From NCBI GenBank assembly GCA_015057365.1, contig SVEN01000005.1, positions 1 through 64,000 on the forward strand: a stretch of 64,000 bases of DNA. The letters are read 5' to 3'. The notes under the pieces are model-generated. The model was not told where the DNA came from. It saw nothing but the letters and a program-made list of their open reading frames with translations, and searched no databases. Made by a program: the position numbers and the translations under genes. Below, in pieces: positions 45,155-55,678 of this stretch; position 1 is the first letter of the stretch; each line of letters starts with the position of its first letter. This DNA is from Lachnospiraceae bacterium (GTDB lineage: Bacteria; Bacillota; Clostridia; Lachnospirales; Lachnospiraceae).

Positions 45155-46455
45155 TATTTTGCCTCCTGAAATTGATAAAATACCTCTTCCACCTTATCTC
45201 TCATCCGTAAAAAGGTTTCCGCTATCACCGGATCGAACTGCGTTCCCGCACCTTGCTCAATAATCGCAAAGGATTCATCAAGGGACATCGCAGGCCTGTA
45301 GCACCGGTTTTGAGATACCGCGTCAAACACATCCGCCACCGCAACCACACGGGCACAAAGCGGTATCAGTTCCCCTTGAAGACCGTCCGGATATCCCGCA
45401 CCGTCCCAGCGTTCATGATGATAACGCGCCACCTGCCAGGCAATTGTGATATAGTCCGGCTCCTCAAGCGCTGCCAAATTCTCCTTTATCATGTCCGCAC
45501 CCTTTACGGTATGCATTTTCATTATTTCATATTCATCTGCGGTCAACTTACCCGGCTTTTGTAATACGGTATCCGTTATCGCAATCTTGCCGAAATCATG
45601 CATCGGCGCTGCCCGCAACAAATAATCCACATACTCTCTGTCCAGACATTCCGCATATACTCCCTGTTCCTTCAATTCTTCCGCAATAATCTGCACATAA
45701 GCTACCGTCCGCTTTACATGTTCTCCGGTACTTCCGTCCCGCCCTTCGATTACATCCGCAAAGGCATAAATCACTTCCTCGTGATATTGAATCAGCTCAT
45801 TACTTGCCGCATTCTCCATAGAACAATAAGCCGTCAGAATAATTGCCGTAATCGCCAATGAAGTAATCAAGGCATCCGGAACGAACATCTGCAATACAAT
45901 GACTCCCAAAAACACAGGAACACAAATCGAAAAATTCAATCTGGAGCGTTTCGGAAGATTTCCTTTATACTTGCTCCATACATAGTAGGCTAAGCCCAAG
46001 TAATAAATTACCATGGCATAACAAACCAACACAGGGAGCCCCATTGCATAAAAGGAAATCCCACCTTCAATATACTGCAAATCTCCGACTCCGAGAAGCA
46101 TCAAAAGGCATCCCGAATAATGGGGCAAAAATGCCAGTCGTTTCCAATGATTTGAGGTCAACGGTACATCCAGTATGGTGGCAACATATAAGAAAACGTC
46201 CAACAAACAACGGTCAATCACCCACAAATACAGTAAATGCAATACATTATTTACAACCGTCGGCACCGTTTCCGAATGGTTTACCGTATACACCGTTACA
46301 ATATCCAATGCAAAGTATAACAAAGAAAAAATCAATAAACGTTCAAACGATTTTACACGCTTTACATTCGCCTGATCATGCCGTTCTCTGAAATACAAAA
46401 CAAGTACGATCAGAACAATTACCATACAACCGATCTGTAACTTATAATGGAGCAT
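45154..46455 (-). CDS. HD-GYP cyclic-di-GMP phosphodiesterase with seven-helix membrane sensor
   Basis: The 433-residue protein has about seven membrane segments in the first 215 residues and an HD-GYP domain: H286-D287 in PMHDFGKIAI, HHERWDGAGYPDG with G354-Y-P, and ADVFDAV. Such enzymes hydrolyse c-di-GMP to GMP. The frame is open to a GTG at 46464, but ATG at 46455 has GGGAGG at 8 bases. The stop overlaps the start of the Dabb gene. The ligand of the membrane part is unknown. Confidence 0.9.
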   Translation of the reverse strand: MLHYKLQIGCMVIVLIVLVLYFRERHDQANVKRVKSFERLLIFSLLYFALDIVTVYTVNHSETVPTVVNNVLHLLYLWVIDRCLLDVFLYVATILDVPLTSNHWKRLAFLPHYSGCLLMLLGVGDLQYIEGGISFYAMGLPVLVCYAMVIYYLGLAYYVWSKYKGNLPKRSRLNFSICVPVFLGVIVLQMFVPDALITSLAITAIILTAYCSMENAASNELIQYHEEVIYAFADVIEGRDGSTGEHVKRTVAYVQIIAEELKEQGVYAECLDREYVDYLLRAAPMHDFGKIAITDTVLQKPGKLTADEYEIMKMHTVKGADMIKENLAALEEPDYITIAWQVARYHHERWDGAGYPDGLQGELIPLCARVVAVADVFDAVSQNRCYRPAMSLDESFAIIEQGAGTQFDPVIAETFLRMRDKVEEVFYQFQEAK

Positions 46456-46560
46456 CGATATCACCTCCCATAGGATAATTTTACCATATTATCCTGTTTT
46501 TTTCCACAACAATATCTCTGTTTTCTCCTATATTCGACGTTTTCTCCAAATATAAACCAT

Positions 46561-46887
46561 TCAAAACACCGATTGCACCAAAAGCATATAACATACCGTA
46601 CCGCCTCCGATGGACAGTAACATATTTCTCTTCCATAAATGCAACACAACTACCGCCGCAATCGCTATCAGCTCCGGCAAACCGTGGCTACCGTTCAGCA
46701 CATTCACATTTTTTAAACAATACACTACAAGCATACCGAAAATAGCCCCCGGTAATGCCTTTCCCAAATACTCGATATACTTCGGCGTAGGCTTATCTGA
46801 CCGGAATACAAAAAACGGTAGAAAACGCGTCAGCATCGTTGCCAGAGCACAAAGTCCGATTGTTACAATCTCCTGCCATACTGTCAT
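46561..46887 (-). CDS. azlD: AzlD-family small membrane subunit
   Basis: The 108-residue protein has four membrane segments and the AzlD pattern ([14 protein letters not shown], then [19 protein letters not shown]). With AzlC it forms a branched-chain amino acid exporter. Its start overlaps the azlC stop as ATGA, the usual coupled arrangement. Confidence 0.9.
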   Translation of the reverse strand: MTVWQEIVTIGLCALATMLTRFLPFFVFRSDKPTPKYIEYLGKALPGAIFGMLVVYCLKNVNVLNGSHGLPELIAIAAVVVLHLWKRNMLLSIGGGTVCYMLLVQSVF

Positions 46888-47615
46888 AACAACCCACCTG
46901 CTTTCTCAATCGGTTTCCGAAACACGGTAAGGAAGCACAGAATACATATCATGGTCGGTATCAAAAAAGACTCCGCCCCAAAGATTACCAAGCATGCCGC
47001 CGATACAAAAACACCGATTAACGCTGTATAATGCTTCTTTTCCTTTAACCACTGCTCCAGAAAAATAACCACAAACATGGCCGTCATAACAAAATCCAGT
47101 CCTTCCGTGTTAAAGGTAAGAAAGGACCCCAGAATACCGCCCAATGTTGCTCCCGTCACCCAGTATGACTGATTCAGAACCGTTACAAAAAAATAAAACC
47201 AGCCCTTATCCACATCCTCCGGCACCTTAGTTGCACAATTAACGGAAAAGCTCTCGTCACACATTCCGAAAATCAGATATGCCTTTTTCACTCCGGTTCC
47301 TTTATACTTTTCCAGTAATGCGATTCCGTAAAACAAATGTCTTGCCTGAATCATGAGTGCCATCAAAAAAGTTTGTACCGGAGCAAAACTGCCAAGCAAC
47401 ATCGTTACCGTCACAAACTCTAAAGAACCTCCGAAAATCACCAGGCTCATACATAAAGGATAAACAAAAGAAAAGCCCGACACCTTCATATAAAATCCGT
47501 AAGACATTCCCAAAAACAAAAATCCCATCATAATCGGGATTGTTTTCGGGAACGCTGCCAAAAAGGCTTTTCGTATGATTCCCTTCCTATTATTGCATAC
47601 TCTTTCTGCAGCCAT
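46884..47615 (-). CDS. azlC: AzlC-family branched-chain amino acid exporter
   Basis: The 243-residue protein has about seven membrane segments and the AzlC motifs [32 protein letters not shown] and [11 protein letters not shown]. It works with AzlD in export of branched-chain amino acids. The start has GGAGG. Upstream in RNA is a hairpin (47639-47670) with no T-run. No azlB regulator is next to it. Confidence 0.9.
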   Translation of the reverse strand: MAAERVCNNRKGIIRKAFLAAFPKTIPIMMGFLFLGMSYGFYMKVSGFSFVYPLCMSLVIFGGSLEFVTVTMLLGSFAPVQTFLMALMIQARHLFYGIALLEKYKGTGVKKAYLIFGMCDESFSVNCATKVPEDVDKGWFYFFVTVLNQSYWVTGATLGGILGSFLTFNTEGLDFVMTAMFVVIFLEQWLKEKKHYTALIGVFVSAACLVIFGAESFLIPTMICILCFLTVFRKPIEKAGGLL

Positions 47616-47638
47616 ACTACCGTCCTCCGACCCGGTAA

Positions 47639-47670
47639 TGCCGCCACGCTCTTAAAAGAATGCGGCGGCA
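47639..47670 (-). other. Hairpin in the azlC leader
   Basis: TGCCGCC and GGCGGCA flank 18 bases, between the epimerase gene and azlC. There is no T-run. It may separate the two genes or be an azlC leader element. Confidence 0.35.
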
Positions 47671-47688
47671 CAACGGTCTCTGTCTTTC

Positions 47689-48708
47689 TTATTTCCCCTG
47701 AAGCTTTGCTTTTGCTTCCTCCTGCACCTCAATTACCCTGTCACACCACGCATCGAATTCCGGATCCTCTGTCTGAAATTCCGGATGTGCCAGTACATGC
47801 TCTATCACACGGCGAACCCCGTCTTCAAACCGCACCGTCGGTACAAACTCCGGCACCGCACGTTTTACCTTCGTATTGTCAAACACAACGGAACATGCCT
47901 TATCTCCGAGAAGTGCACCGGTAAAATCATACGGTCCCGCTTCCGCAAGGAATGCCGACGATACATAATAAGGCTTAAACGGTACATTCAGTACATCCGC
48001 GATAGTCTGGTAAATCTGGTTCCAAGTCAGTGTCTCATCGGAAGTTATCTGGAACACCTCACCGATGGCATGCGGATTTCCCATGAGGCCGATAAATGCC
48101 TTGGCAAAATCCGTATTGTGCGTCATAGTCCAAAGGGAAGTACCGTCTCCGTGAACAATCACCGGCTTGTCCTCCAGCATACGCTTTACCACCTGCCAGC
48201 TTCCTTTATCTCCGTGAACACCCAACGGTATCGACCGTTCGTCATAGGTATGACTCGGACGGATTATCGTTACCGGAAAACCGTTTTCACGATACATCTG
48301 CATCAAATACTCCTCACAAACAATCTTATTCCTGGAATACTCCCAGTAAGGATTCGCAAGAGACGTCCCCTCTGTAATTACATGAGATTTGCACGGCTTG
48401 TGGTACGCCGATGCGGAGCTGATATACATATACTGCTTTGTCTTTCCCGCAAACAGTCTGTAATCACGTTCCACCTGCCCCTTCCCGAAGCCGATAAAAT
48501 CACATACCACATCAAAGGTGTAGTCCTTTAACAACTCCGCCGCTTCAGCCTCATTATTAATATCGCCTTTAATTATGTTAATATTCTTTGGTAATGATTC
48601 ATTTCTGGAACCACGGTTAAATAAATACAATTCACAATCCGTCTCTGCCAGTTTTCTTGTAATAGCCATACTGATTGTGCCTGTTCCTCCGATAAAAAGT
48701 ACCTTCAT
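47689..48708 (-). CDS. NAD-dependent epimerase/dehydratase (atypical SDR)
   Basis: The 339-residue protein has the Rossmann motif FIGGTGTIS near the N-terminus, a YISSASAY segment and the YxxxK-like YWEYSRNK. It belongs to the atypical extended short-chain dehydrogenases; members act on nucleotide sugars or bind RNA, and the substrate is not predictable. The frame is open to 48765, but ATG at 48708 follows GGAGGG. It is unpaired with any sugar-nucleotide gene. Confidence 0.85.
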   Translation of the reverse strand: MKVLFIGGTGTISMAITRKLAETDCELYLFNRGSRNESLPKNINIIKGDINNEAEAAELLKDYTFDVVCDFIGFGKGQVERDYRLFAGKTKQYMYISSASAYHKPCKSHVITEGTSLANPYWEYSRNKIVCEEYLMQMYRENGFPVTIIRPSHTYDERSIPLGVHGDKGSWQVVKRMLEDKPVIVHGDGTSLWTMTHNTDFAKAFIGLMGNPHAIGEVFQITSDETLTWNQIYQTIADVLNVPFKPYYVSSAFLAEAGPYDFTGALLGDKACSVVFDNTKVKRAVPEFVPTVRFEDGVRRVIEHVLAHPEFQTEDPEFDAWCDRVIEVQEEAKAKLQGK

Positions 48709-48815
48709 GTAAGTGTCCCTCCTGCATCGTTGTTTTGTAAAAGCAAAAGCATCGTTTATGTTCATATTCCAATGATACCTTATTTCCGGTCACTTGTCGA
48801 TACTTATTTTCAAAT

Positions 48816-49829
48816 CTATTGAATTTTTCTTACCGTTTTCCCCTCATACACTTCACCGCCGATGACCACCTGCTCGATAATAGTTGTCTTCGGTTTCTCA
48901 ATCAACTCAATCAGCTTACGGGCAGCTTCCTCACCGATAGCCTCCGTATCCTGGCGAAGCGTTGTTAACTTCGGCTCGATATGACGACCGATTCGAAGTC
49001 CGTCGTATCCCGCCACGGAAATATCCTCCGGAATCCGAAGTCCCTTTTCCTTAATTACATTCATTCCGCCGAAGCTGGAAAAATCGTCCGGGTAAATAAT
49101 ACAGGTCGGGGGATTCTTAAGTGCCAACAGCTCCTTGGTAGCCTCTCCCGTTTCTCTTGTGCTTCGATACGCCGCTTCTTTAATATATTCGTCCGGAATC
49201 GTAATCCCGAATTCCTCCGCCGTCTTAAAGAAGGAAGACAAGCGATTTTTCGTAACTGCGGAATCTGCCCCGTGAATATAAGCAATCTTTTTATGCCCTT
49301 GCCCGATAATATAGGTCAGCAAATCTCTCATACCGGTCACGTTGTCGGAGATTACCGCTGCCCGCCCGTAAAAGGTATGGTCGATGGTCACCAGCGGTAT
49401 ATCGCTCTTTACCAGTTCTTCCACCTCCGGATTTTCAAAATCCACACAGGCAATTACCACACCGTCAAAACCGCGGTACCTGCAGCGTTCCAGATAACTC
49501 ATTCGTTTTCCTTCGGCGTTTGCCGCGCTGATAAAAGTAATATCATATCCCTTCTTTTCCGCGAATTGCTTAAAACTGTTTAATACATTTGCAAAATAGT
49601 CATGGGTCAAACCGCTCTGAGCTTCATCCACAAACAGTACTCCTAAATTATAAGTACGTTTGGTCTTTAACGCACGGGCAGAGGAATTCGGAAAATACCC
49701 CAGTTCTTTTGCCACTTTACAAATCCGGGCTTTCGTCTCTTCTCCGATATCCTTATGATCGTTTAAGGCCTTGCTTACCGTTGCGATACTGACTCCGCAC
49801 AGTTCGGAGATATCCTTCATTGATACCAT
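48816..49829 (-). CDS. LacI-family transcriptional regulator
   Basis: The 337-residue protein has a LacI DNA-binding head (MKDISELCGVSIATVSKALN) with hinge SSARALKTKRTYNLGVL, and a sugar-binding periplasmic-type core. It is divergent from the cellobiose phosphorylase gene. TTAAACGTTT sites lie just downstream of both promoters, so it probably represses the enzyme and itself; cellobiose or a derivative is the likely effector by inference. Confidence 0.93.
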   Translation of the reverse strand: MVSMKDISELCGVSIATVSKALNDHKDIGEETKARICKVAKELGYFPNSSARALKTKRTYNLGVLFVDEAQSGLTHDYFANVLNSFKQFAEKKGYDITFISAANAEGKRMSYLERCRYRGFDGVVIACVDFENPEVEELVKSDIPLVTIDHTFYGRAAVISDNVTGMRDLLTYIIGQGHKKIAYIHGADSAVTKNRLSSFFKTAEEFGITIPDEYIKEAAYRSTRETGEATKELLALKNPPTCIIYPDDFSSFGGMNVIKEKGLRIPEDISVAGYDGLRIGRHIEPKLTTLRQDTEAIGEEAARKLIELIEKPKTTIIEQVVIGGEVYEGKTVRKIQ

Positions 49830-49886
49830 ATTGTAATCCTCTCTTTTGGCTTATTCTTCTCGTTTTATTGCACATCATACGACTTT

Positions 49887-49900
49887 ACTTAAACGTTTTC
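49887..49900. promoter_or_regulatory. LacI-type operator near the lacI-like start
   Basis: ACTTAAACGTTTTC shares TTAAACGTTT with the site at 50079-50090. It lies just after the -10 of the regulator's promoter. Confidence 0.7.
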
Positions 49901-49908
49901 GCAAGGTA

Positions 49909-49937
49909 ATCATACAGCATATTTCACATTTTTGCAA
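49909..49937 (-). promoter_or_regulatory. Promoter of the LacI-family gene
   Basis: Minus-strand TTGCAA (49932-49937) and TATGAT (49909-49914) are separated by 17 bases. Confidence 0.65.
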
Positions 49938-50008
49938 GTAATTCTTTAAACTTTTTATCAAATTAATCCAAACTTTTTTCGAGAAACAAAAGAATTTTTA
50001 TTTTATAG

Positions 50009-50037
50009 TTGCTTTTTTTGTCGCTTTTGTGTATAAT
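50009..50037 (+). promoter_or_regulatory. Promoter of the cellobiose phosphorylase gene
   Basis: TTGCTT (50009-50014) and exact TATAAT (50032-50037) are separated by 17 bases. Confidence 0.8.
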
Positions 50038-50078
50038 GCGAGTAAAGGAACGTGTTAAACATATGGTTTTATGCTTAC

Positions 50079-50090
50079 TTAAACGTTTAA
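50079..50090. promoter_or_regulatory. LacI-type operator, perfect palindrome
   Basis: TTAAACGTTTAA is a perfect 12-base palindrome with the central CG step typical of LacI-family sites. It lies about 35-45 bases downstream of the predicted start of transcription of the GH94 gene. Confidence 0.8.
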
Positions 50091-50148
50091 CTTAATCGTT
50101 ATCCTTTAAGAGAGAATGAAGAGAATGAGATGAAAAGGAGCAACTACT

Positions 50149-52584
50149 ATGAAATTCGGTTATTTCGATGACGCTAACAAAGAATACGTAATTACCACTC
50201 CGAAAACTCCGCTTCCGTGGATTAACTACTTAGGCTGCAACGATTTCTTCAGCCTTATTTCCAATACCTGCGGCGGATATACCTTTTATAAGGATGCAAA
50301 GCTCCTTCGTCTGACCAGATATCGTTACAATGATATTCCGGCAGATACCAACGGCAAATATCTCTACATAAAGGACGGCGACACCGTTTGGAATCCGGGA
50401 TGGCAGCCGACCAAGACCGAGCTTGACGCTTATGAGTGCAGACACGGTATCGGTTACAGCCGTTTCACCGGTAAGAAGAACGACGTGGAAGCTTCCGTTC
50501 TTACTTTTGTTCCGATGAATGATACCTGTGAGGTAAGTCAGCTTACCCTTACCAATACCTCCGCAGCAAAGAAAGATTTACAGCTCTTCTCTTACGTTGA
50601 GTGGTGTCTTTGGAATGCGGATGATGATATGAAAAATTTCCAGAGAAACTTAAGTATCGGTGAGGTTGAAGTGGTAGGTTCTACCATTTTCCATAAGACC
50701 GAGTACAGAGAGCGTCGTAACCACTACGCCGTATACTCCGTAAACACTGCGGTGGATGCGTTCGATACCAGCCGTGATGCATTCCTCGGCGCTTATCGTT
50801 CCGCGGCAAATCCGGAAGCCATCGAAAACGGTGCCTGCACCAATTCCATGGCAAGCGGTTGGTCTCCGATTGCTTCCCATCAGATTAACGTTTCTTTGAA
50901 TCCGGGTGAGTCCAAGACCTTCATCTTCGTACTCGGTTACATCGAGAATCCGCAGGATGAAAAGTGGGAGTCCCACAATGTGATCAATAAAAAGCCGGCA
51001 AATGCAATGCTTGCCCGCTATCAGACCGATGCAGATGTGGAAAAGGCATTTGCAGAGTTAAAGGCATACTGGGAGAAGCTTCTTTCCAAGTATACCGTTT
51101 CTTCCGAAAACGACAAGGTAAACCGTATGGTAAATATCTGGAACCAGTATCAGTGTATGGTTACCTTTAATATGTCCCGTTCCGCTTCTTATTACGAATC
51201 CGGTATCGGCCGTGGTATGGGCTTCCGTGACTCCTGTCAGGACCTCCTCGGTTTCGTACACTTAATTCCGGACCGTGCAAGAGAGCGAATCATTGATATC
51301 GCTTCCACCCAGTTTGAGGACGGCAGCGCATATCATCAGTACCAGCCGCTTACCAAGAAGGGTAACGCAGATATCGGTAGCGGTTTCAACGATGACCCGT
51401 TATGGCTCATTGCAGGTACCTCCGCATATGTCAGAGAGACCGGCGATATCTCCATCTTAAACGAGACCGTACCGTACGACAACGACATGTCCGTAGCAAC
51501 GTCCTTAATGGAACATTTAAAGCGTTCCTTAGACTATATTATCAATCACAAGGGTCCGCACAACTTACCGTTAATCGGTCGTGCAGACTGGAACGACTGT
51601 CTCAACTTAAACTGCTTCTCCGAGCATCCGGGTGAGTCCTTCCAGACCTTCGGTCCGAGTGAGGGTCCGGTAGCGGAATCCGTATTCATCGCAGGTATGT
51701 TTGTAAAATACGGTGAAGAGTACGCACAGTTAGCCGAGCTTCTCGGCGACACCGCTGAGGCAGAACGTGCCCGCAAGGAAGTAAAGGTTATGTACGATGC
51801 TATCCTGGCTGACGGTTGGGACGGCGAATGGTTCGTACGTGCTTATGATGCATACAGCAACAAGGTAGGTTCCAAGGAATGTGAAGAGGGCCAGATTTTC
51901 ATCGAGCCGCAGGGCTTCTGTGTTCTGGCAGGTGTCGGTGTAGAAGAAGGTCTTGCAAAGAAGGCTCTTGATTCCGTAAAGGAACGTCTCGATACCAAGT
52001 ACGGCGTAATGATTTTACAACCGGCTTATACCAAGTATCACTTAGAGCTTGGCGAAATCACCTCCTACCCGCCGGGATACAAGGAAAACGCAGGTATTTT
52101 CTGCCACAACAATCCTTGGGTATCCATCGCGGAGACCGTTATCGGCAGAGGTGACCGTGCATTCGAGATTTATCAGAAGACTTGTCCGGCTTATGTAGAA
52201 GAAATCAGTGAGATTCATCGTACCGAGCCGTATGTATATTCCCAGATGGTAGCAGGTCGTGACGCAAAGTTCCACGGCGAGGCAAAGAACAGCTGGCTCA
52301 CCGGTACCGCAGCATGGACCTTCGTAAACATCTCCCAGTATATTTTAGGTGTTTACCCGACACACAACGGTCTTTCCGTGAATCCGTGTGTCCCGAAGGG
52401 CTTCGGTGATTTCACATTAACCAGAGCATTCCGCGAGGGTGTTTACAACATCACCGTTAAGAATCCGCAGAATGTAGAAAAGGGAGTTGTTTCCCTTACT
52501 GTAGACGGTGCAAAGGTAGACGGTCACATTATCCCGTATGTAAAGGGCAAGACCGAATACAACGTTACCGTAACCATGGGCTAA
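50149..52584 (+). CDS. Cellobiose phosphorylase (GH94)
   Basis: The enzyme splits cellobiose with phosphate into glucose 1-phosphate and glucose, in the cytoplasm. At 811 residues it has the full GH94 layout: beta-sandwich N-domain, helical linker and an alpha-barrel with [12 protein letters not shown], the catalytic-acid motif ADWND (479-483), and [15 protein letters not shown] near the C-terminus, which binds phosphate in the family. Sequence and length favour cellobiose over cellodextrin or laminaribiose phosphorylases, but specificity is not proven. SD AAAGGAG precedes the ATG. It is controlled by the divergent LacI protein; no sugar transporter is adjacent. Confidence 0.9.
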   Translation: MKFGYFDDANKEYVITTPKTPLPWINYLGCNDFFSLISNTCGGYTFYKDAKLLRLTRYRYNDIPADTNGKYLYIKDGDTVWNPGWQPTKTELDAYECRHGIGYSRFTGKKNDVEASVLTFVPMNDTCEVSQLTLTNTSAAKKDLQLFSYVEWCLWNADDDMKNFQRNLSIGEVEVVGSTIFHKTEYRERRNHYAVYSVNTAVDAFDTSRDAFLGAYRSAANPEAIENGACTNSMASGWSPIASHQINVSLNPGESKTFIFVLGYIENPQDEKWESHNVINKKPANAMLARYQTDADVEKAFAELKAYWEKLLSKYTVSSENDKVNRMVNIWNQYQCMVTFNMSRSASYYESGIGRGMGFRDSCQDLLGFVHLIPDRARERIIDIASTQFEDGSAYHQYQPLTKKGNADIGSGFNDDPLWLIAGTSAYVRETGDISILNETVPYDNDMSVATSLMEHLKRSLDYIINHKGPHNLPLIGRADWNDCLNLNCFSEHPGESFQTFGPSEGPVAESVFIAGMFVKYGEEYAQLAELLGDTAEAERARKEVKVMYDAILADGWDGEWFVRAYDAYSNKVGSKECEEGQIFIEPQGFCVLAGVGVEEGLAKKALDSVKERLDTKYGVMILQPAYTKYHLELGEITSYPPGYKENAGIFCHNNPWVSIAETVIGRGDRAFEIYQKTCPAYVEEISEIHRTEPYVYSQMVAGRDAKFHGEAKNSWLTGTAAWTFVNISQYILGVYPTHNGLSVNPCVPKGFGDFTLTRAFREGVYNITVKNPQNVEKGVVSLTVDGAKVDGHIIPYVKGKTEYNVTVTMG

Positions 52585-52643
52585 CCCCCAAACCTAATTA
52601 CGCTTATATCAATTTTTTGTTTATTCATTCCTTTCTTTCTCGC

Positions 52644-52690
52644 AAACAGCCTCCGGTCAAACCCCCGGAGGCTGTTTCACTTTATAAATT
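52644..52690 (+). terminator. Terminator between convergent GH94 and eno genes
   Basis: AAACAGCCTCCGG and CCGGAGGCTGTTT are perfect 13 bp arms around TCAAACCC, followed by a broken T-tract (CACTTTATAAATT). It could serve both genes. Confidence 0.65.
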
Positions 52691-52698
52691 CAATTATC

Positions 52699-53976
52699 CT
52701 ACTTCAAACCGCGAAGCTCCGCTTCGATTTGTAACAATCGATTGTATTTTGCGGTCCGCTCTCCGCGGCACGGTGCCCCGGTCTTAATAAATCCGGTATT
52801 TAAGCCCACTGCCAAATCGGCAATTGTAGTATCCTCCGTCTCACCGCTACGATGTGACATAATCGCACGATATCCGTGTTCCGTAGCAATCCGGATAGCT
52901 TCCATCGTTTCCGATAAGGAACCGATTTGATTCGGCTTAATCAAAATCGCATTGGCCGCCTCATTCTTTATCCCGTATTGTAAACGCTTCGGGTTTGTAA
53001 CAAACAAATCGTCTCCCACCAGCATCACCCGGTTTCCGATTCTCTGAGTCAGCATTCTCCAACCATCCCAGTCCTCCTCATCCAACGGGTCCTCTAAAGA
53101 ATAAATCGGATACTTTTTTGTTAATGTGTCCCAATGCTCCATCAGTCCTTCCGAAGTAAAGACCTCGCCTTTTTTCGGCAATCGGTACGAAAACTGTCCG
53201 CCGTTTTTCTTCTCTTCCTTCCACTCGGAAGCAGCCACATCCAGCGAAATCATAAAATCCTTTCCGGCACCGGCGGTATACCCGGCACGCTCCACCGCCT
53301 GTAAAATCAGCTCTATCGCTTCTTCCTCACTGTTTAAATCCGGAGCAAAACCGCCCTCGTCACCGATTCCCGTAGACAATCCCTTCTCCTCCAGAATCGA
53401 TGCCAATGCATGATAAACCTCACAACACTGTCTGAGTCCTACACAAAAGCGCTCCGCGCCCACCGGTAAAATCATGAACTCCTGCACGTCCAGGTTGTTT
53501 CCCGCATGACGTCCGCCGTTTAAAATATTCATCATAGGAAGCGGCATTTTTCTTCCGTTTAATCCGCCCACATAGCGATACAACGGCATCTTAAGCCCGT
53601 CCGCTTCCGCCTTTGCAAGAGCAAGGGAAACCGCCAAAATCGCATTGGCACCCAGTCTGCTTTTATTCTCTGTACCGTCCAATACCTGCATGGCTTCATC
53701 TGCCTGCTCCTGACAACAGCCTTCCTTTCCCTTTAACAGGGTAGCAATATCCTCATTCACATGAGCTACCGCCGTTTTTACGCCCTTTCCTTTATAGCGT
53801 TCCTTGTCTCCGTCTCTCAATTCCACCGCTTCAAAAGCTCCGGTAGATGCACCGGACGGAACCGCAGCAATTCCGCATCCTCCGTTTTCTAAAATGACGG
53901 TAGCCTCTACCGTAGGATTCGCGCGGGAATCCAAAATTTCTCTGCCTCTGATTTGTTTGATTTTACTCATTTCCAA
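52699..53976 (-). CDS. eno: Enolase
   Basis: Enolase converts 2-phosphoglycerate to phosphoenolpyruvate. The 425-residue protein has [58 protein letters not shown] and [18 protein letters not shown], covering the magnesium ligands and catalytic lysine region. ATG follows AGGAGG. It is a single gene, not in a glycolytic cluster. Confidence 0.96.
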   Translation of the reverse strand: MEMSKIKQIRGREILDSRANPTVEATVILENGGCGIAAVPSGASTGAFEAVELRDGDKERYKGKGVKTAVAHVNEDIATLLKGKEGCCQEQADEAMQVLDGTENKSRLGANAILAVSLALAKAEADGLKMPLYRYVGGLNGRKMPLPMMNILNGGRHAGNNLDVQEFMILPVGAERFCVGLRQCCEVYHALASILEEKGLSTGIGDEGGFAPDLNSEEEAIELILQAVERAGYTAGAGKDFMISLDVAASEWKEEKKNGGQFSYRLPKKGEVFTSEGLMEHWDTLTKKYPIYSLEDPLDEEDWDGWRMLTQRIGNRVMLVGDDLFVTNPKRLQYGIKNEAANAILIKPNQIGSLSETMEAIRIATEHGYRAIMSHRSGETEDTTIADLAVGLNTGFIKTGAPCRGERTAKYNRLLQIEAELRGLK

Positions 53977-54078
53977 GTCCTCCTATCGCTTCCATTGTTC
54001 CCCAGCCGTGTATAGTTTATTCTCCTTTGCGGCATAATTGTTCAGTAAAACATTCTTTTCTGAATATTTGCGATATCC

Positions 54079-54107
54079 TTGTCAGATACCGAAGAAGATG
54101 CTATACT
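54079..54107 (+). promoter_or_regulatory. Promoter of the M32 peptidase unit
   Basis: TTGTCA (54079-54084) and TATACT (54102-54107) are separated by 17 bases, 51 bases before the start. Confidence 0.7.
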
Positions 54108-54157
54108 GTAATAGATTTTATATGCGGTTCCCTCATGTACACGCAGAAAGGACTTAT

Positions 54158-55663
54158 ATGAATCAGTATTATAAACAGCTGCTCCCTTATTTAGAGCGTA
54201 ATCATGCTTATCAGACCGCCCTGGCTCTTTTGTCCTGGGATACGGAGACCCTGGCCCCGCCTGCCGCTTCGGACTATACGGCAAAGTCGGTAGGCATTTT
54301 GTCAGAAGAAGCATACCATATTTTAATTTGTGATGAAGTGGAAGCTTTACTGAAAAAGCTTTCTTCCGAAAAAGAACAAAAAGACCTCAATGCCTCCGAG
54401 CAGGCTGTTGTACGTCTTCTTCAAAAAGAATACAAGAAGCTTTCCTGTATTCCGGCCAAGGAATACAGAGAATTTTCCGAATTATGTGCTACGGCACAGG
54501 CCGCCTACTGCCGCGCCAAGCAAAACGCCAAATTCGAAGATTTTGCTCCGACTCTGGAAAAATTAATCGACTATACGCGCCGTTTTGCTTCCTATCGCGC
54601 CAAAAAAGGAGACAACCTTTACGACCTGTTGCTGGATGAGTATGAAGAAGGCTTCACTACCGAAGTACTGGATGATTTTTTTGCAAAACTCCGGAAGGCC
54701 ATCGTCCCGCTTATCAAACAAGTTGTAGCAAAAAACGATACCGTTTGCAAAGATTATAATTCCCGTAATTATCCGGTGGAGATTCAGGAAGGCTTTTGCC
54801 GTTATCTTTCCGGTTATCTCGGATTTGATTTTAATCGTGGCGTTATTGCGGAAAGCGAGCATCCTTTTACCACTTCCCTACACAACCACGACGTGCGTAT
54901 TACCAATCATTATTATGAGGACAGTCTGGAAAGCGGCATTTTCTCCGCCATTCACGAAACGGGACATGCCCTTTACGAAATGGGTGTGGAGGATTCCCTT
55001 TCCGGTACACCGGCCGGCTCCGGTATTTCTATGGGAATGCACGAATCTCAGTCCCGCTTTTACGAAAATGTCATCGGACGAAGCAAAGAATTCTGGATTC
55101 CGCTTTTCCCGAAGCTCCAAAAGACGTATCCGGCAGAGCTGTCCGATGTTTCTTTAGACGACTTTATCAAAGGAATCAACAAGGCAGAACCGGGACCGAT
55201 TCGCATCGAAGCGGACGAACTGACCTACCCTCTCCACATTTTAATCCGGTACGAGTTGGAAAAGGACATTTTCTCCGGCAAATGCAAGGTTTCCGACCTT
55301 CCGGAGCTTTGGAATAAAAAATACGAAGACTATTTGGGAATTATCCCACAAAATGCCGCAGAAGGTATTTTACAAGACATTCACTGGGCTATGGCAAACT
55401 TCGGCTATTTTCCGTCCTATGCCATCGGATCCGCCATTGCGGCACAGCTTTATCATCACATGGTACAGCAAATGCCGTTAAATGATTACCTGACGGATGG
55501 AAACCTGATCCCGGTACGGGAATATTTACGAGACCACATCCACAAGTACGGCGCGGTCTACCCGACCAACGAGCTATTAAAGAAGGTCACCGGCGAAGAA
55601 TTCAATCCGGAATACTACATTCGTTATCTGACCGACAAATATACCAAACTATACAACCTATAA
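54158..55663 (+). CDS. M32-family metallocarboxypeptidase
   Basis: The 501-residue enzyme is a Taq-type carboxypeptidase with the zinc motif HETGH at 266-270, HESQSRFYENVIGRS, and IRIEADELTYPLHI downstream, which are the M32 hallmarks. It removes C-terminal residues from peptides in the cytoplasm. The frame is open to 54038, but the ATG at 54158 follows AAAGGA and the promoter at 54079-54107 lies inside the longer frame. It is 15 bases upstream of the HAD gene, so the two are cotranscribed. Confidence 0.93.
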   Translation: MNQYYKQLLPYLERNHAYQTALALLSWDTETLAPPAASDYTAKSVGILSEEAYHILICDEVEALLKKLSSEKEQKDLNASEQAVVRLLQKEYKKLSCIPAKEYREFSELCATAQAAYCRAKQNAKFEDFAPTLEKLIDYTRRFASYRAKKGDNLYDLLLDEYEEGFTTEVLDDFFAKLRKAIVPLIKQVVAKNDTVCKDYNSRNYPVEIQEGFCRYLSGYLGFDFNRGVIAESEHPFTTSLHNHDVRITNHYYEDSLESGIFSAIHETGHALYEMGVEDSLSGTPAGSGISMGMHESQSRFYENVIGRSKEFWIPLFPKLQKTYPAELSDVSLDDFIKGINKAEPGPIRIEADELTYPLHILIRYELEKDIFSGKCKVSDLPELWNKKYEDYLGIIPQNAAEGILQDIHWAMANFGYFPSYAIGSAIAAQLYHHMVQQMPLNDYLTDGNLIPVREYLRDHIHKYGAVYPTNELLKKVTGEEFNPEYYIRYLTDKYTKLYNL

Positions 55664-55678
55664 AGAGAGGCACTACAA

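Larger units (their letters stand above)
49830..50148. other. 319-base divergent region between LacI and GH94 genes
   Basis: The region holds two opposed promoters (49909-49937 minus, 50009-50037 plus) and two operator-like sites (49887-49900 and 50077-50093). Nothing else codes here. Confidence 0.8.
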
